This document shows, in pieces, positions 1 through 10,557 of a DNA stretch of 64,000 nucleotides. Each line of letters opens with the position of its first letter. Positions within the stretch are counted from its first letter, which is position 1. The notes beneath the pieces are model-generated. The model made no database searches. It was given only the letters and a program-made list of their open reading frames with translations, and was not told the origin of the DNA. The stretch lies in NCBI GenBank assembly GCA_963738025.1, contig CAVTWA010000067.1, positions 496,001 to 560,000 of the forward strand, given 5' to 3'. Source of the DNA: 20CM-2-55-15 sp963738025 (GTDB lineage Bacteria > Acidobacteriota > Terriglobia > 20CM-2-55-15). The position numbers and the translations under genes are program-made.

Positions 1-1
1 C

Positions 2-828
2 GTGCGCGGCGCCCCGACCCGGCCCGGCGTCTACCTCTTCCGCGACCGCCACGACCAGGTGCTCTATGTCGGCAAGGCCCGCGATCTCCGCGCCCGCCTG
101 CGCTCGTACTTCGCGCAGCGGCCGCCAGCGGCCCTCGGTCGAGGCGGCGCTCGGCGCCGTCGAGAAGGTCGAGTGGCGGCTCGTCGGGTCGGAGCTCGCC
201 GCCGCGCTCGAGGAGATCCGCCTGATCCGCGACCTGCGCCCGCCGGCCAACTCGCGCACCCCCCGGCCGGAGGGCTACGTGTACCTGCGTCGGCAGGGAG
301 AGCGCGTCGTCGTGAGCCCGGTCGTCTCGCCGTACGGGCCGATCCGGCGGCGGGCGCACGCCCTGCGCGCCGCGCGCGCCCTCGACGGCTGCACCGAGGC
401 CGAGTTCGAGCACCTGCTGGACGGCGGCCTGCTGCAGCGGTTCCGCCGCCGGATGGAGGACCTCGCGGAGGGCCTGCGCTACGAGGAGGCCGGCCGGCTG
501 CGCGACCGGATCGCCTCGCTCGAGCGGGTCCTCGCGCATCTGCAGCGGCTCGAGCGCCTCCGGCGGCTCGAGCTCTGCCTGATCGCGCCCGGGCTCGACC
601 GCGGCAGCCGGGAGGCGTTCGTCCTCTCGGGCGGCCGGATCGCCGCTCGCCAGGCGGTCGAGGCCGGGACCGCCGTCGACGACGTCCTCGCCGCGGCCGC
701 CGCCGCGGCGCCGCTGGGCGAGGCCTCGCGCGAGGCCGGCCATCTCGACGAGCTGCTGGTCGTCGGCGTCGTTCGTCGCGCGGCCGCCGCCGGAGCTGCG
801 CGTCCTGCCGCTTCCGGCCATGGGCCGC

Positions 829-840
<12 letters not shown>
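2..840 (+). CDS. GIY-YIG / UvrC-like nuclease, C-terminal part
   Basis: The gene enters from outside the window. The first 40 residues form a GIY-YIG nuclease core (PGVYLFRD, then LYVGKARDLRARLRSYF). After a frame change near base 117 a UvrC-like region continues, with a UVR-type helix around bases 450-530 (EGLRYEEAGRLRDRI). A second frame change near 778 gives a natural end at the TAG of 838-840. In actinobacteria such a module is often fused behind a DEDDh exonuclease of the DnaQ type. That part would lie upstream and is not visible. Its role is probably DNA repair or processing. The 3' end overlaps the convergent GlcD-like gene by about 12 bases. A true UvrC is less likely, because the RNase H-like nuclease and HhH domains are absent. 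Confidence 0.75.
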
Positions 841-2226
<1,386 letters not shown>

Positions 2227-2367
2227 CGGGCTGCTCCTCCTCGCCTACGCTAGACGATCGACCCGTGCCGGCCGCCGGGTTCTCCGGCCGGGGGCGCGCG
2301 ATCTCGAGACACGTCGTCCGTAGGCGCCATCAGTTGTCGCGCTGGAGCTTGTGACGATCCAGTAGGG

Positions 2368-3399
2368 TTGCCGTCGGTGCGCCGGGGTTCGATTGTCCAG
2401 CTGGTCTTGATCGGGGTCGCCGCCGGGGCGATCGCGACGGCAACAGCCGTTTTCGTTCCCTGGATGCCGGTCCAGGCGTCGAAGGAAGCGCACCGGATCG
2501 ACTTCGTCTACTGGTTCGCGACGGTCATCTCGCTGTTCGTGTTCGCGATCGTCGCGGCGGTCCTCATCTACTCGCTGATCAACTTCCGGGTCAAGCCCGA
2601 CGACTGGTCGGACGGGCCGCCGATTCACGGGCACACGACGCTCGAGATCGTCTGGACGGTCGTGCCTGCGATCCTCGTCACCTCGATCACGATCGTCAGC
2701 GCGATCGTGCTCTCGCAGAACGGCCGCGCCGGCACGAACCCGCTCAGGATCGCCGTGATGGGGGAGCAATTCGCCTGGACCTTCACGTACCCGAACGGCC
2801 AGAGCTACCCGAGCCTCCACCTTCCGCGTCGACCGCAGCGTCGTCCTCAGCATCACGTCGCGCGACGTCCTCCACTCCTTCTGGGTGCCCCAGTTCGGCC
2901 AGAAGCAGGACGCCGTTCCGGGGGAGATCAACAGGCTGGTGATCACCCCGAACCGGCTCGGTACCTACCCGGTGGTCTGCACCGAGCTCTGCGGTCTCGG
3001 CCATGCGCTGATGCGCAGCGAGGCGGTCGTGATGAGCGGCACCGCGTATGACGACTGGTACAAGAACTCGAGCAAGCCGCCGCCGTCGAGCGCGGCGGCG
3101 GCGGCGGCGCCGATCCCGCCGTGGCGGTGTTCAAGTCGAGCGGCTGTGTGGCCTGCCACACGTTCAAGGCGATCCCGGGCGCGAACGGGAAGGTCGGTCC
3201 CGACCTCGACGATCTGAGCGCGGCCGCGAAGCGCGCCGGCGTGCCCCTCGAGCAGTTCATCCACGACTCGATCGTCGATCCGAACAAGTACATCGCTCCC
3301 GGCTACCAGCCCGGAGTGATGCCGCCGAACTTCGGCACCACGATCCCCGCCGACAAGCTCGACCAACTCGTGCACTATCTGCTCGAGAACACCCACTAG
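2368..3399 (+). CDS. ctaC: Cytochrome c oxidase subunit II with C-terminal cytochrome c domain
   Basis: The N-terminus has two membrane helices (about residues 9-30 and 45-70) and the subunit II motif TTLEIVWTVVPAILV. The CuA domain follows: a histidine in DVLHSFWVP, then CTELCGLGHALM, which supplies the cysteine, histidine and methionine ligands. A fused cytochrome c domain follows (CVACH at about base 3150, with a downstream methionine in GVMPPNF), marking a caa3-type enzyme. The frame changes near 2815 and again in the GCG-rich linker near 3100. I use the TTG at 2368; GTG at 2377 is an alternative. Subunit II takes electrons from cytochrome c and passes them to subunit I. The ctaD start lies 12 bases after its stop. 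Confidence 0.92.
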
Positions 3400-3411
3400 C
3401 CCGAAGCAGCC

Positions 3412-5355
3412 ATGACCGACATCGCCCACGCCCACGATTCGCACGAGCTCCACGCCGACCACGCCACGCCGCCGCCGGTGACCGGCTGGCACCGGTGGAC
3501 GGCGCCGGGGTGGCTGCGGATCCTGTGGGTGACGCCGCTCGTCGGTTTCCTCGGGCTCGGCATCGTGTGCCTGATCCGCTGGCTGGCCCACTGGGATCCG
3601 GTCTGGTACAGCGTGCCCCTGGTCACGGTCGGCCTCGTGTCGTTCCCGATGGGGTTCCTGATCGGGATCGGCGGGTTCGACTACTGGGCGGCGTACGCCG
3701 CGGGACGGCGGACGCCCGTCGACGACCACTCCGGGCACGGCGCGCGGTCGTGGCGGGACTACTTCCGGATCAACACCGATCACAAGGTGATCGGGATGCA
3801 GTACCTCGCGACGACGATCGTCTTCTTCATGATCGGCGGGCTGCTGGCGCTCCTCTTCCGCGCCGAGCTGGCGCGTCCGGGCGACCAGTACTTCAACCCG
3901 CAGACCTTCAACGTGCTGCTCTCGGTGCACGCGGCGCTGATGATCTTCCTGTTCGTGATCCCGGTGTTCGCCGCGCTCGGGAACTTCGTCATCCCGCTGA
4001 TGCTCGGCGCGGCGGACATGGCGTTCCCGCGCCTGAACGCGCTGTCGTTCTGGCTGCTGCCGATGGCCGGCCTGATCATGCTGGTCGGGATGGTCACGCC
4101 GGGCGGCGGGCCCTCCGCGGGGTGGACGTGCTACGCGCCGCTCTGCTCGCACCAGCCGCTCGGCCAGGTGTTCTTCAACATGGGCGTCCAGTGGGCGGGC
4201 GCGAGCTCGATCATGACCGCGCTCAACTTCCTGGTCACGATCATCACCATGCGCGCGCCCGGGATGACGTTCTGGCGGATGCCGCTGCTCGTCTGGGCGA
4301 ACTTCGCGACCTCGACCCTGGTCGTGCTGGCGACGCCGTTCATCGCCGGCTCGCAGTTCTTCGTCATGTTCGACCGGGTGATGCACACGAACTTCTTCGA
4401 GACGCAGCAGGGCGGCTACGTGCTCGGCTACCAGCACATCTTCTGGTTCTACTCGCACCCGGCCGTCTACATCATGCTGTTACCCGGGTTCGGGATCATC
4501 TCCGAGATCGTCGCGGTGATGAGCCGCAAGCCGATCTTCGGGTATCGGCTGATGGCGCTGTCCCTGCTCGCGATCCTGATCCTCGGCTTCTCGGTCTGGG
4601 CGCACCACATGTTCGTCGCGGGGATGGCGCCGTGGCTGCGCGTGCCGATGATGGCGACGACGCTCCTGATCGCGGTGCCGACCGGGATCAAGATCTTCTC
4701 CTGGCTGGCGACGATCTGGGGCGGCCGCATCCACCTGACGACGCCGATGCTCTGGGCGATCGGGTTCATCGCGATGTTCACGATCGGCGGGCTGTCGGGG
4801 ATCTACCTCGGCTCGGTGCCGATCGACATCCACGCGAGCGACACGTACTTCATCGTCGCCCACATCCACTACGTCCTGTTCGGCGGCTCGGTGTTCACGA
4901 TCTTCGCCGGGATCTACTACTGGTACCCGAAGATGACCGGCCGGATGTACAACGAGCGGCTCGGGCAGCTCCACTTCTGGCTCACCTTCATCGCCTTCAA
5001 CCTGACGTTCTTCCCGATGCACTACATCGGGCTGCGCGGGATGCCGCGCCGGGTCTCGGACTACGCGAACCAGTTCGCCGACTTCAACCTGTTCATCTCG
5101 ATCGCCTCGTTCGCGCTCGGCGCCTCGACGATCATCTTCCTCTACAACATGATCTGGTCGTGGAAGTTCGGCCCGAAGGCCGGCAACAACCCGTGGCACG
5201 CGCTCACGCTCGAGTGGCAGGTCAGCTCGCCGCCGCCGATCTTCAACTTCGACGAGATCCCGCAGGTCGTCGGCGGCCCGTACGAGTACGGGGTCCCCGG
5301 CGCCCGCCACGCGATCCTCCACGCCGCCAAGCCCCAGCCCGTCACGACCGACTGA
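3412..5355 (+). CDS. ctaD: Cytochrome c oxidase subunit I
   Basis: This intact 647-residue protein is the haem-copper catalytic subunit, which reduces oxygen to water and pumps protons. It has about 13-14 hydrophobic helices. Diagnostic motifs are INTDHKVIG, an HPAVYIM segment (CuB histidine and cross-linked tyrosine), and SDTYFIVAHIHYVLFGG, which supplies haem-binding histidines. The N-terminus has a His/Asp-rich extension and two extra helices before INTDHK, so the protein is longer than the roughly 530-residue minimal enzyme. It is second in the operon, and the next start lies 8 bases after its TGA. It is one of the longest unbroken genes here. Confidence 0.97.
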   Translation: MTDIAHAHDSHELHADHATPPPVTGWHRWTAPGWLRILWVTPLVGFLGLGIVCLIRWLAHWDPVWYSVPLVTVGLVSFPMGFLIGIGGFDYWAAYAAGRRTPVDDHSGHGARSWRDYFRINTDHKVIGMQYLATTIVFFMIGGLLALLFRAELARPGDQYFNPQTFNVLLSVHAALMIFLFVIPVFAALGNFVIPLMLGAADMAFPRLNALSFWLLPMAGLIMLVGMVTPGGGPSAGWTCYAPLCSHQPLGQVFFNMGVQWAGASSIMTALNFLVTIITMRAPGMTFWRMPLLVWANFATSTLVVLATPFIAGSQFFVMFDRVMHTNFFETQQGGYVLGYQHIFWFYSHPAVYIMLLPGFGIISEIVAVMSRKPIFGYRLMALSLLAILILGFSVWAHHMFVAGMAPWLRVPMMATTLLIAVPTGIKIFSWLATIWGGRIHLTTPMLWAIGFIAMFTIGGLSGIYLGSVPIDIHASDTYFIVAHIHYVLFGGSVFTIFAGIYYWYPKMTGRMYNERLGQLHFWLTFIAFNLTFFPMHYIGLRGMPRRVSDYANQFADFNLFISIASFALGASTIIFLYNMIWSWKFGPKAGNNPWHALTLEWQVSSPPPIFNFDEIPQVVGGPYEYGVPGARHAILHAAKPQPVTTD

Positions 5356-5362
5356 CAGTGGT

Positions 5363-6169
5363 GTGGCACACGTCCTCGTGATTGCGAATGAGACCGCAGC
5401 ATCTCCGACCCTGCTCCACGCTCTCCGCGAGCGCGCTGCGGAGGGTGACGTCAACGTGACGGTGATCGCACCCGTCAGCGAGCCCCGGCACGGCTACGTC
5501 GTCTACGACGACACGCGCCGCGCCTCGGCCGGCCGCAGGCTCGAGAAGACGCTGTCGCTGCTGCGCGGCTCCTCGATCCCCGCCCAGGGCTTCGTCGTCG
5601 AGACGAGCCCCGTCCAGGCGGCGAAGGATGCGCTCGCCCAGCTCGAGCCGCCGCCGGAGGAGATCGTCGTCTCGACGCACGGCGAGCTCCGGTCGGGCTG
5701 GCTGCGCCGCGACGTCGTGGGCGAGATCACCCGTGCCGCGCCGGGGATCCCCGTCCGCCACATCGTCGCGGACGACGAGGCGCCCGACACCGAGAAGAAC
5801 GTGCTCGTGATCGCGAACGAGACGGTCATCTCGCGCGAGCTGCTCGACCGCATCCGCCTGCGCGCCGGCTCGGGCCCGGCGAGCTTCCTGATCATGGCGC
5901 CGCAGAGCGACGACCTGCCGAGCCCGGAGGCCGACCGCCGGCTGCGCCGCGCGCTCTCCGAGCTCCGCTCCGAGGGCATCGACGTGCACGGCCAGGTCGT
6001 GCATCCCGATCCGTACACGGCTGCGCTCCATGCGACCCACGACGAGCGGGTCGACGAGATCATCGTCTCGACCTTCCCGGGCGACCGCTCCGGGTGGCTG
6101 CGCCGCGACCTCGTCGAGCGCCTCCGCCGCGACACGGCGCTGCCCGTCGATCACGTGGTGGCCGAATGA
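5363..6169 (+). CDS. Tandem universal-stress-like protein inside the oxidase operon
   Basis: This 268-residue soluble protein is two copies of one domain of about 135 residues. Each copy opens with a VLVIANET strand-turn (residues 4-11 and about 148-155). Each closes with STHGELRSGWLRRDVV or STFPGDRSGWLRRDLV, then a short strand ending HIVAD or HVVAE. The layout resembles the universal stress protein (UspA) alpha/beta fold, but the usual glycine-rich nucleotide loop is replaced by the RSGWLRRD segment. It starts at GTG 5363, and its stop overlaps the ctaE start in an ATGA. That tight packing between ctaD and ctaE suggests a role tied to the oxidase (assembly, regulation or stress protection). 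The function is otherwise unknown. Confidence 0.75.
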   Translation: MAHVLVIANETAASPTLLHALRERAAEGDVNVTVIAPVSEPRHGYVVYDDTRRASAGRRLEKTLSLLRGSSIPAQGFVVETSPVQAAKDALAQLEPPPEEIVVSTHGELRSGWLRRDVVGEITRAAPGIPVRHIVADDEAPDTEKNVLVIANETVISRELLDRIRLRAGSGPASFLIMAPQSDDLPSPEADRRLRRALSELRSEGIDVHGQVVHPDPYTAALHATHDERVDEIIVSTFPGDRSGWLRRDLVERLRRDTALPVDHVVAE

Positions 6170-6810
6170 GCGCCGCAGCCGACGCGCACGGCCACGGCGC
6201 CGTGCACCGCGGCGATGCGAACCTGCATCCGCCGCCGATCCACTACAGCTCGCGGATCAGCCCGGTCATCGTCGGGATCTTCCTGTTCATCGGGTCGGAG
6301 ATCATGCTGTTCGGCTCGTTCTTCACGGCCTACTTCTTCGTCCGGGTGGTCGCGAACCCGCCGCTCTGGCCGCCGCTCGACAGCAACGGCGTGCAGTTCC
6401 ACCGGCCCTGGTTCGTCGCGCTCGTCAACACGTGCATCCTGGTCACCTCGAGCTTCACCATGCACTGGGCGAGCGTGTCGGTGAAGAAGAACAACCGGGC
6501 GGGCCTCTGCGCGGGCATGGTCCTGACGCTCCTGCTCGGCACGACCTTTCTGCTGACGCAGGTGATCGAGTACCACCGGCTCGGCTTCAACACGAGCGAT
6601 ACGGCCTTCGCGGCGACGTTCTTCGGCCTGACCGGCCTGCACGGCGTCCACGTCTTCGTCGGCCTGACGATCCTGCTCGCGATGACCATCAGGTCGTTCC
6701 GTGGCCACTTCAGCCCCGAGCATCACCACGGCATCGAGCTCGGCGGCATCTACTGGCACTTCGTCGACGTGATGTGGATTGTGGTCTACGTGAGCGTCTA
6801 CATTTTGTAA
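6166..6810 (+). CDS. ctaE: Cytochrome c oxidase subunit III
   Basis: The 214-residue membrane protein has five predicted helices and the subunit III hallmarks: FLFIGSEIMLFGSFFTAYFF near residue 45, then FFGLTGLHGVHVFVGL and IYWHFVDVMWIVVYVSVY at the C-terminus. Subunit III stabilises the catalytic core and its proton uptake. It starts at the ATG that overlaps the upstream stop (ATGA), so it is probably translationally coupled. A longer in-frame reading from 6094 is rejected because it would run deep into the previous gene. Intact. Confidence 0.95.
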   Translation: MSAAADAHGHGAVHRGDANLHPPPIHYSSRISPVIVGIFLFIGSEIMLFGSFFTAYFFVRVVANPPLWPPLDSNGVQFHRPWFVALVNTCILVTSSFTMHWASVSVKKNNRAGLCAGMVLTLLLGTTFLLTQVIEYHRLGFNTSDTAFAATFFGLTGLHGVHVFVGLTILLAMTIRSFRGHFSPEHHHGIELGGIYWHFVDVMWIVVYVSVYIL

Positions 6811-6823
6811 CACTTTCCGCACG

Positions 6824-7039
6824 ATGCGGAATCCGTTCAAGACGGAGGCCGAGGCGTTCCGGTTCGTGTGGCTCACGATCGCCTACTGCGCGGTCATCGT
6901 CTTCGCGGCCTGGGTCAACACCTGGCTCGGGGTCGCGGTGTTCATCGCGGAGACGGCGGTGCTCGTGTGGTGGCTGTTCCCGGGGCTCGCGCAAGGAGCC
7001 GCCGGCCCGGCAGGCGCCGGCGCAGCACCCGCCCGGTGA
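6824..7039 (+). CDS. Small cytochrome oxidase subunit IV-like membrane protein
   Basis: The 71-residue protein has two hydrophobic helices (about residues 18-32 and 35-52) and a polar start, matching the small subunit IV (CtaF-like) proteins at the end of actinobacterial oxidase operons. It begins 14 bases after ctaE. The last 15 residues are Ala/Gly/Pro-rich. They could be an out-of-frame reading: a one-base correction near 7000 would join it in frame to the following universal-stress-like domain. I cannot tell from sequence alone whether it ends here or is the membrane anchor of a fusion. Confidence 0.6.
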   Translation: MRNPFKTEAEAFRFVWLTIAYCAVIVFAAWVNTWLGVAVFIAETAVLVWWLFPGLAQGAAGPAGAGAAPAR

Positions 7040-7504
7040 GAAGCGGCTGCTCGTGATCGCCAACGAGACCGTCGGCGGCCGCGAGCTGCTCGAGGAGCTG
7101 CGCCGTCGCTCTCCAGGGGCGCCGCACGGAGGTGCTGGTCGTCACGCCGGCGCTCAACTCGCCGCTGCGGCACTGGGTCTCCGACGAGGACGGCGCGCGT
7201 GCGGCGGCTGCCGAGGCGGCTCGAGGCCTCGCTCGCCGCGATGCGGGCGGCCGGCATCGAGGCGCGCGGCGAGGTCGGCGACGGCGATCCGCTGCAGGCG
7301 ATCGAGGACGCCCTCCGCACGTTCGCGCCCGACGAGCTCGTGATCTCGACGCATCCGGAGGGCCGGTCGAACTGGCTCGAGCGCGGGGTGGTGACGGGGG
7401 CCCGCGACCGCTTCGCGCTTCCCGTCACGCACGTCGTCGTCGACCTCGGCGACGACCGCGCGGGCGTCACGCCGAGCGAGTCGGCGCGGGCGCACGGCTT
7501 CTAG
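7035..7504 (+). CDS. Universal-stress-like (ANET-type) protein, frame-broken
   Basis: This is one domain of the family encoded at 5363-6169: KRLLVIANETV at the start, LVVTPALNSPLRHW in the middle, and ISTHPEGRSNWLERGVV followed by PVTHVVVDLG at the end. The reading frame changes near 7110 and near 7210, which I take as sequence errors. No ATG or GTG sits upstream in the first frame. Either the start is the GTG of LLVIANET (7053), or the domain is fused to the preceding two-helix protein. Its position makes it the second member of this family in one oxidase operon. Confidence 0.6.
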
Positions 7505-7544
7505 CCTGGCCGGACCGAAGCGGAAATGCCGTCGGCGCTGCGGG

Positions 7545-7976
7545 TCAGCCGCCGCCGGCCGCGGTCACGCCGCAGTGCGGGACCGCCGAGCACTTCGCGA
7601 CGTAGACGGCGACGTCGCGGGCGTCCTGGCCCGTGATGAGGTTGGGCGGCATGCCGGGGTTGGGCATGAGGCGCGTGCCCGTTCCCGGGTCGGCCTCGGC
7701 GTAGGCGATCTGGCCGCGGACGAGGTCGCGGATGCTCTGCTCGTGGAAGCCCTGCTTCTTGTCGTAGGCGAAGGCGTCGTCCAGGTTCGGCCCGATCGTG
7801 CCGGTCGTCCCGGCATCCGCGAGCGTGTGGCAGGCGCCGCACTTGCTCTTGAAGAGGGCCTTGCCGGCGGCGGGGTCGCCGTCCTTGACGATCTTCACCG
7901 CGCCGCAGCCGGCGGCGAGGATCGCCACGGCGGCGAGCAGACAGTGCCGAGCGCTAGACGCATCGGGCTGCGTCAA
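7545..7976 (-). CDS. Class I cytochrome c lipoprotein
   Basis: The 143-residue protein starts with a lipoprotein signal (hydrophobic stretch, then LAAGC lipobox at about residue 24). A class I cytochrome c domain follows: CGACH haem site near residue 46, IGPNLDDAF, and a methionine ligand in GTRLMPNPGMPPNL. It should sit on the outer face of the membrane and shuttle electrons, plausibly to the oxidase encoded convergently next to it. Intact. The downstream gene in this direction is the oxidase cluster on the other strand, 41 bases away. Confidence 0.85.
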   Translation of the reverse strand: MTQPDASSARHCLLAAVAILAAGCGAVKIVKDGDPAAGKALFKSKCGACHTLADAGTTGTIGPNLDDAFAYDKKQGFHEQSIRDLVRGQIAYAEADPGTGTRLMPNPGMPPNLITGQDARDVAVYVAKCSAVPHCGVTAAGGG

Positions 7977-7985
7977 GGCATGCCG

Positions 7986-8351
7986 CTAGCTCGACGCCGT
8001 CAGCTCGCGGTCGACGGCGGCGACGGCGTCGTCGCGAGTCTCGTAGATCGCGAAGACGCGGTCGAGGCCGGTGATCTCGAAGATCTTCGTGATGTTGCGG
8101 TCGCTGCAGACGAGGGCGAGCTCGCCCTCGTTCGTCCGCAGGCGCTTCACGCCGCCGACGAGCACGCCGAGCGTGGTCGAGTCGATGAACGTCGTGTTGG
8201 TGAAGTCGACGATCACGTGGCTCGCGCCCTGCCCGATCACCTCGAGCAGCTGCTGCTTCAGCTCGGGCGCCGTGTAGAGGTCGACCTCGCCCGCGAGCGA
8301 CACGACGTAGACCTGGTCGGCGAGCTGTTCGGTCTTGATGTCGAAGTTCAT
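7986..8351 (-). CDS. STAS-domain anti-sigma factor antagonist
   Basis: This intact 121-residue protein is a single STAS domain of the SpoIIAA/RsbV type. It shows GEVDLYTAPEL near residue 22 and IDSTTLGVLVGG near residue 56, where the first serine is the usual phosphorylation site. Such proteins bind an anti-sigma kinase when unphosphorylated and free the sigma factor. No cognate anti-sigma kinase or sigma gene is in the window, so the partner is unknown. It precedes the cytochrome c gene on the same strand, and the two may share a transcript. Confidence 0.9.
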   Translation of the reverse strand: MNFDIKTEQLADQVYVVSLAGEVDLYTAPELKQQLLEVIGQGASHVIVDFTNTTFIDSTTLGVLVGGVKRLRTNEGELALVCSDRNITKIFEITGLDRVFAIYETRDDAVAAVDRELTASS

Positions 8352-8447
8352 CGGAATGGGACGGGTTCAGGGCCGGCCGAGGGTGAGTCTAGCCGCCGGC
8401 CTCCGCCGGTGAAGGTGGAACCGCCGCGTCGCTGAAGCCGTACTCCG

Positions 8448-9351
8448 TCAGCCGCCCGACGTCGTCGCGCCGGTTGATCCGGATGCGGCGGCCGAGGCCT
8501 GGAGCTGCTTCAGCAGCTTCCGCGCGGACGGTGCGAGCGAGTCCTGCGGCGCGAGCTTGAGGAACTTCTTCAGGGCCGTGATCGCGGTCTGGGTGTCGCC
8601 GGCGTCCTGCGCGGCCCGTGCCAGGTCGAACTGCGACGTCGCCGCCTGCGGGTTGAGCGCGGCGAGCTTCTTGTAGGTGTCGAGGCGCTGGCTGAGGTAG
8701 CCCGCGAACTTGGAGTAGAGGTCGTTCGTGCCGGTGCTCGTCTGCGACGAGATCGCCTGCCCGACCGGGCTCGGCAGCGAGCCGATCGCCTCGCCGAGCT
8801 TCGAGCCGGACGCGGGCCGGAACGTCGATGTCGGCGAGAGGACCTGGTTGCGCGCCTGCGCCTCCAGGTAGAGCGTCTGATAGGCCTGGGCCCGCCGCAG
8901 GTCGACGGCCGCGAGCTCCCGCAGCGCGTCCTGGTCTTTCGGCTTCAGGCCGATGTAGCTCGTGAGGGCCGTGATCGCCTCGTCGTCGCGCCCGTCCTGC
9001 TCGAGCTTGGTCGCCAGATTGCGCCAGGCCTGGGCGTTCTTCGGCTGCTCGACCGTCTTCTTCTGCAGGGCGGAGAGCGACGAGCCGCTGCTGCTCGTGC
9101 CGCTGAAGAAGTTCTGCAGCACGTCGGCGATGCCGGTCGACCCGGAGCCGACGCCGAAGATGACGAAGCTGACCGCGAAGACGACGACGAGCAGCACGAA
9201 GACCCACTTCGCGTGGTTGCGCAGCCGGTTGAAGAAGAGCTGGTCCTCCCAGCTCGGCTGCTTGCGGCTTCGGCTTCGCCTTCGCCGGCGCCGAAGCTAC
9301 GCGAGCATGCGACCGCGCGCTGCTCTTGCGGTGCTGCGTACCTCTTGCCAC
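8448..9351 (-). CDS. Membrane-anchored TPR protein
   Basis: A basic N-terminus (HRKSSARSHARVASAP) leads into a membrane helix (VFVLLVVVFAVSFVIFGVG). An extracytoplasmic domain follows with tetratricopeptide repeats: AWRNLATKLEQDGRDDEAI and SQFDLARAAQDAGDTQTAI. One frame change lies near 9265, so I extend the start to the GTG at 9351; the frame visible from 9197 lacks the N-terminus. The tail is Ser/Ala/Gly-rich. The 5' end overlaps the last 55 bases of the upstream amidohydrolase. TPR proteins act as scaffolds, and no specific partner is evident. Confidence 0.7.
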
Positions 9352-10557
9352 TCGGTCTCTCCTTGGCGGTAGCGGGTCTGTCCGTCGACGATCGTCTCGA
9401 GCACGGCCCCCGGTGAGCCGCCGAACACGACGGCCACCGACGGATCCTCAACGGGATCGTACGGGCTTCCGCCAATTGAGACGATGGTTAGGTCGGCTCG
9501 TTTGCCGGGAGCGAGGCTTCCGAGCTCGTGGTCGAGCCCGAGCGCCCGGGCCGAGTCGAGCGTCGCGAGGCGCAGCGCGTCGGTCGCGTCGAGCGCGTCG
9601 GGGCGCCGGCTGCGGGCGCGGCTGAGGTAGATCGCCGTCCTGAGCTCCTCCCAGGGATCGAAGGAGGGCGTCGAGGCGGGGGAGTCGGTCCCGAGCCCGA
9701 CGCGCAGCCCCGCGGCGCGGAGCTCGGCGAGCGGCGCGATCCCGCAGCCGAGCAGTGCGTTCGAGCGCGGGCAGTGGACGACCGGGACGTCGTGCCGGGC
9801 GAGCAGGGCGATCTCGTCGGCGTCGACCTCGACGCAGTGGGCGCACAGAAGCTCGGGGCCGAGCACGTCGGCGAGCGTCGCCACGCTGCGCTTCCCGGTC
9901 GGCGGGACGAGGACGTCGCCGTTCGCCGCCATCGGGCCCGCTGCCGTGCTCGAGCCACTCGTTCTCGTTCGCGCTCTCCGCCAGATGCGTGCCGACCGGG
10001 ATCCCGAGCGAGAGCGCCCACCGGTACACCTCGAGCGAGCAGCTGTACGGGGCGTGCGGCGAGATCCCGATCCGCACCAGCCCGCTCTCCGGCGCCCGCT
10101 CGCGCAGCAGCCGGAACGCCTGCTCGGTCGAGGCGGGGTCGCGCCCGAAGACCTCGAGGTAGACGGTCGCCCTCAGCCCGAGCTCGCCCGCCGCTGCCGC
10201 GGCCGCGCCCGAGTAGCTGTAGTCGGCCGTCGTCGTGATCCCGGCGGCGAGCGAGTCGGCGACGCCGCGGCGGGCGATCGACACCATCTCGTCGAACGAG
10301 AGCGCCCGCTTGCGCGCGATGTGCGTTCCGAGCCAGGGCCCGAACTGCTGCCCGTCGCCGAAGCCCGCGTAGACCGCGTACTCGAGGTGCGAATGGGCGT
10401 TGACGATGCCCGGGATGATCACGGCGCCGTCGAAGTGGCGGTCCGCCCGGCCACGGGCGACCTCGACGATCTGCCCGTCCTCCCAGGCAACGAGGCCGTC
10501 GGGGAGCGGCGGGCCGTCGACCGGGAGCACCCAGCCGGCGGAGACGGCGGTGGTCAC
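9297..10557 (-). CDS. Metal-dependent amidohydrolase / deaminase
   Basis: The protein belongs to the TRZ/ATZ (chlorohydrolase-like) amidohydrolases. It has the metal-binding NAHSHLEY motif, GISPHAPYSC, a GTHLAES histidine, CAHCVEVD and the GLGTDSPAS aspartate, ending with GSLAPGKRADLTIV. Family members hydrolyse or deaminate heterocycles such as adenosine derivatives, guanine and triazines. Aminodeoxyfutalosine deaminase of menaquinone synthesis is one candidate, but sequence alone does not decide. The frame changes once, near 9935. The start GTG overlaps the tatC stop in a GTGA, so it is probably translated with tatC. Confidence 0.8.
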
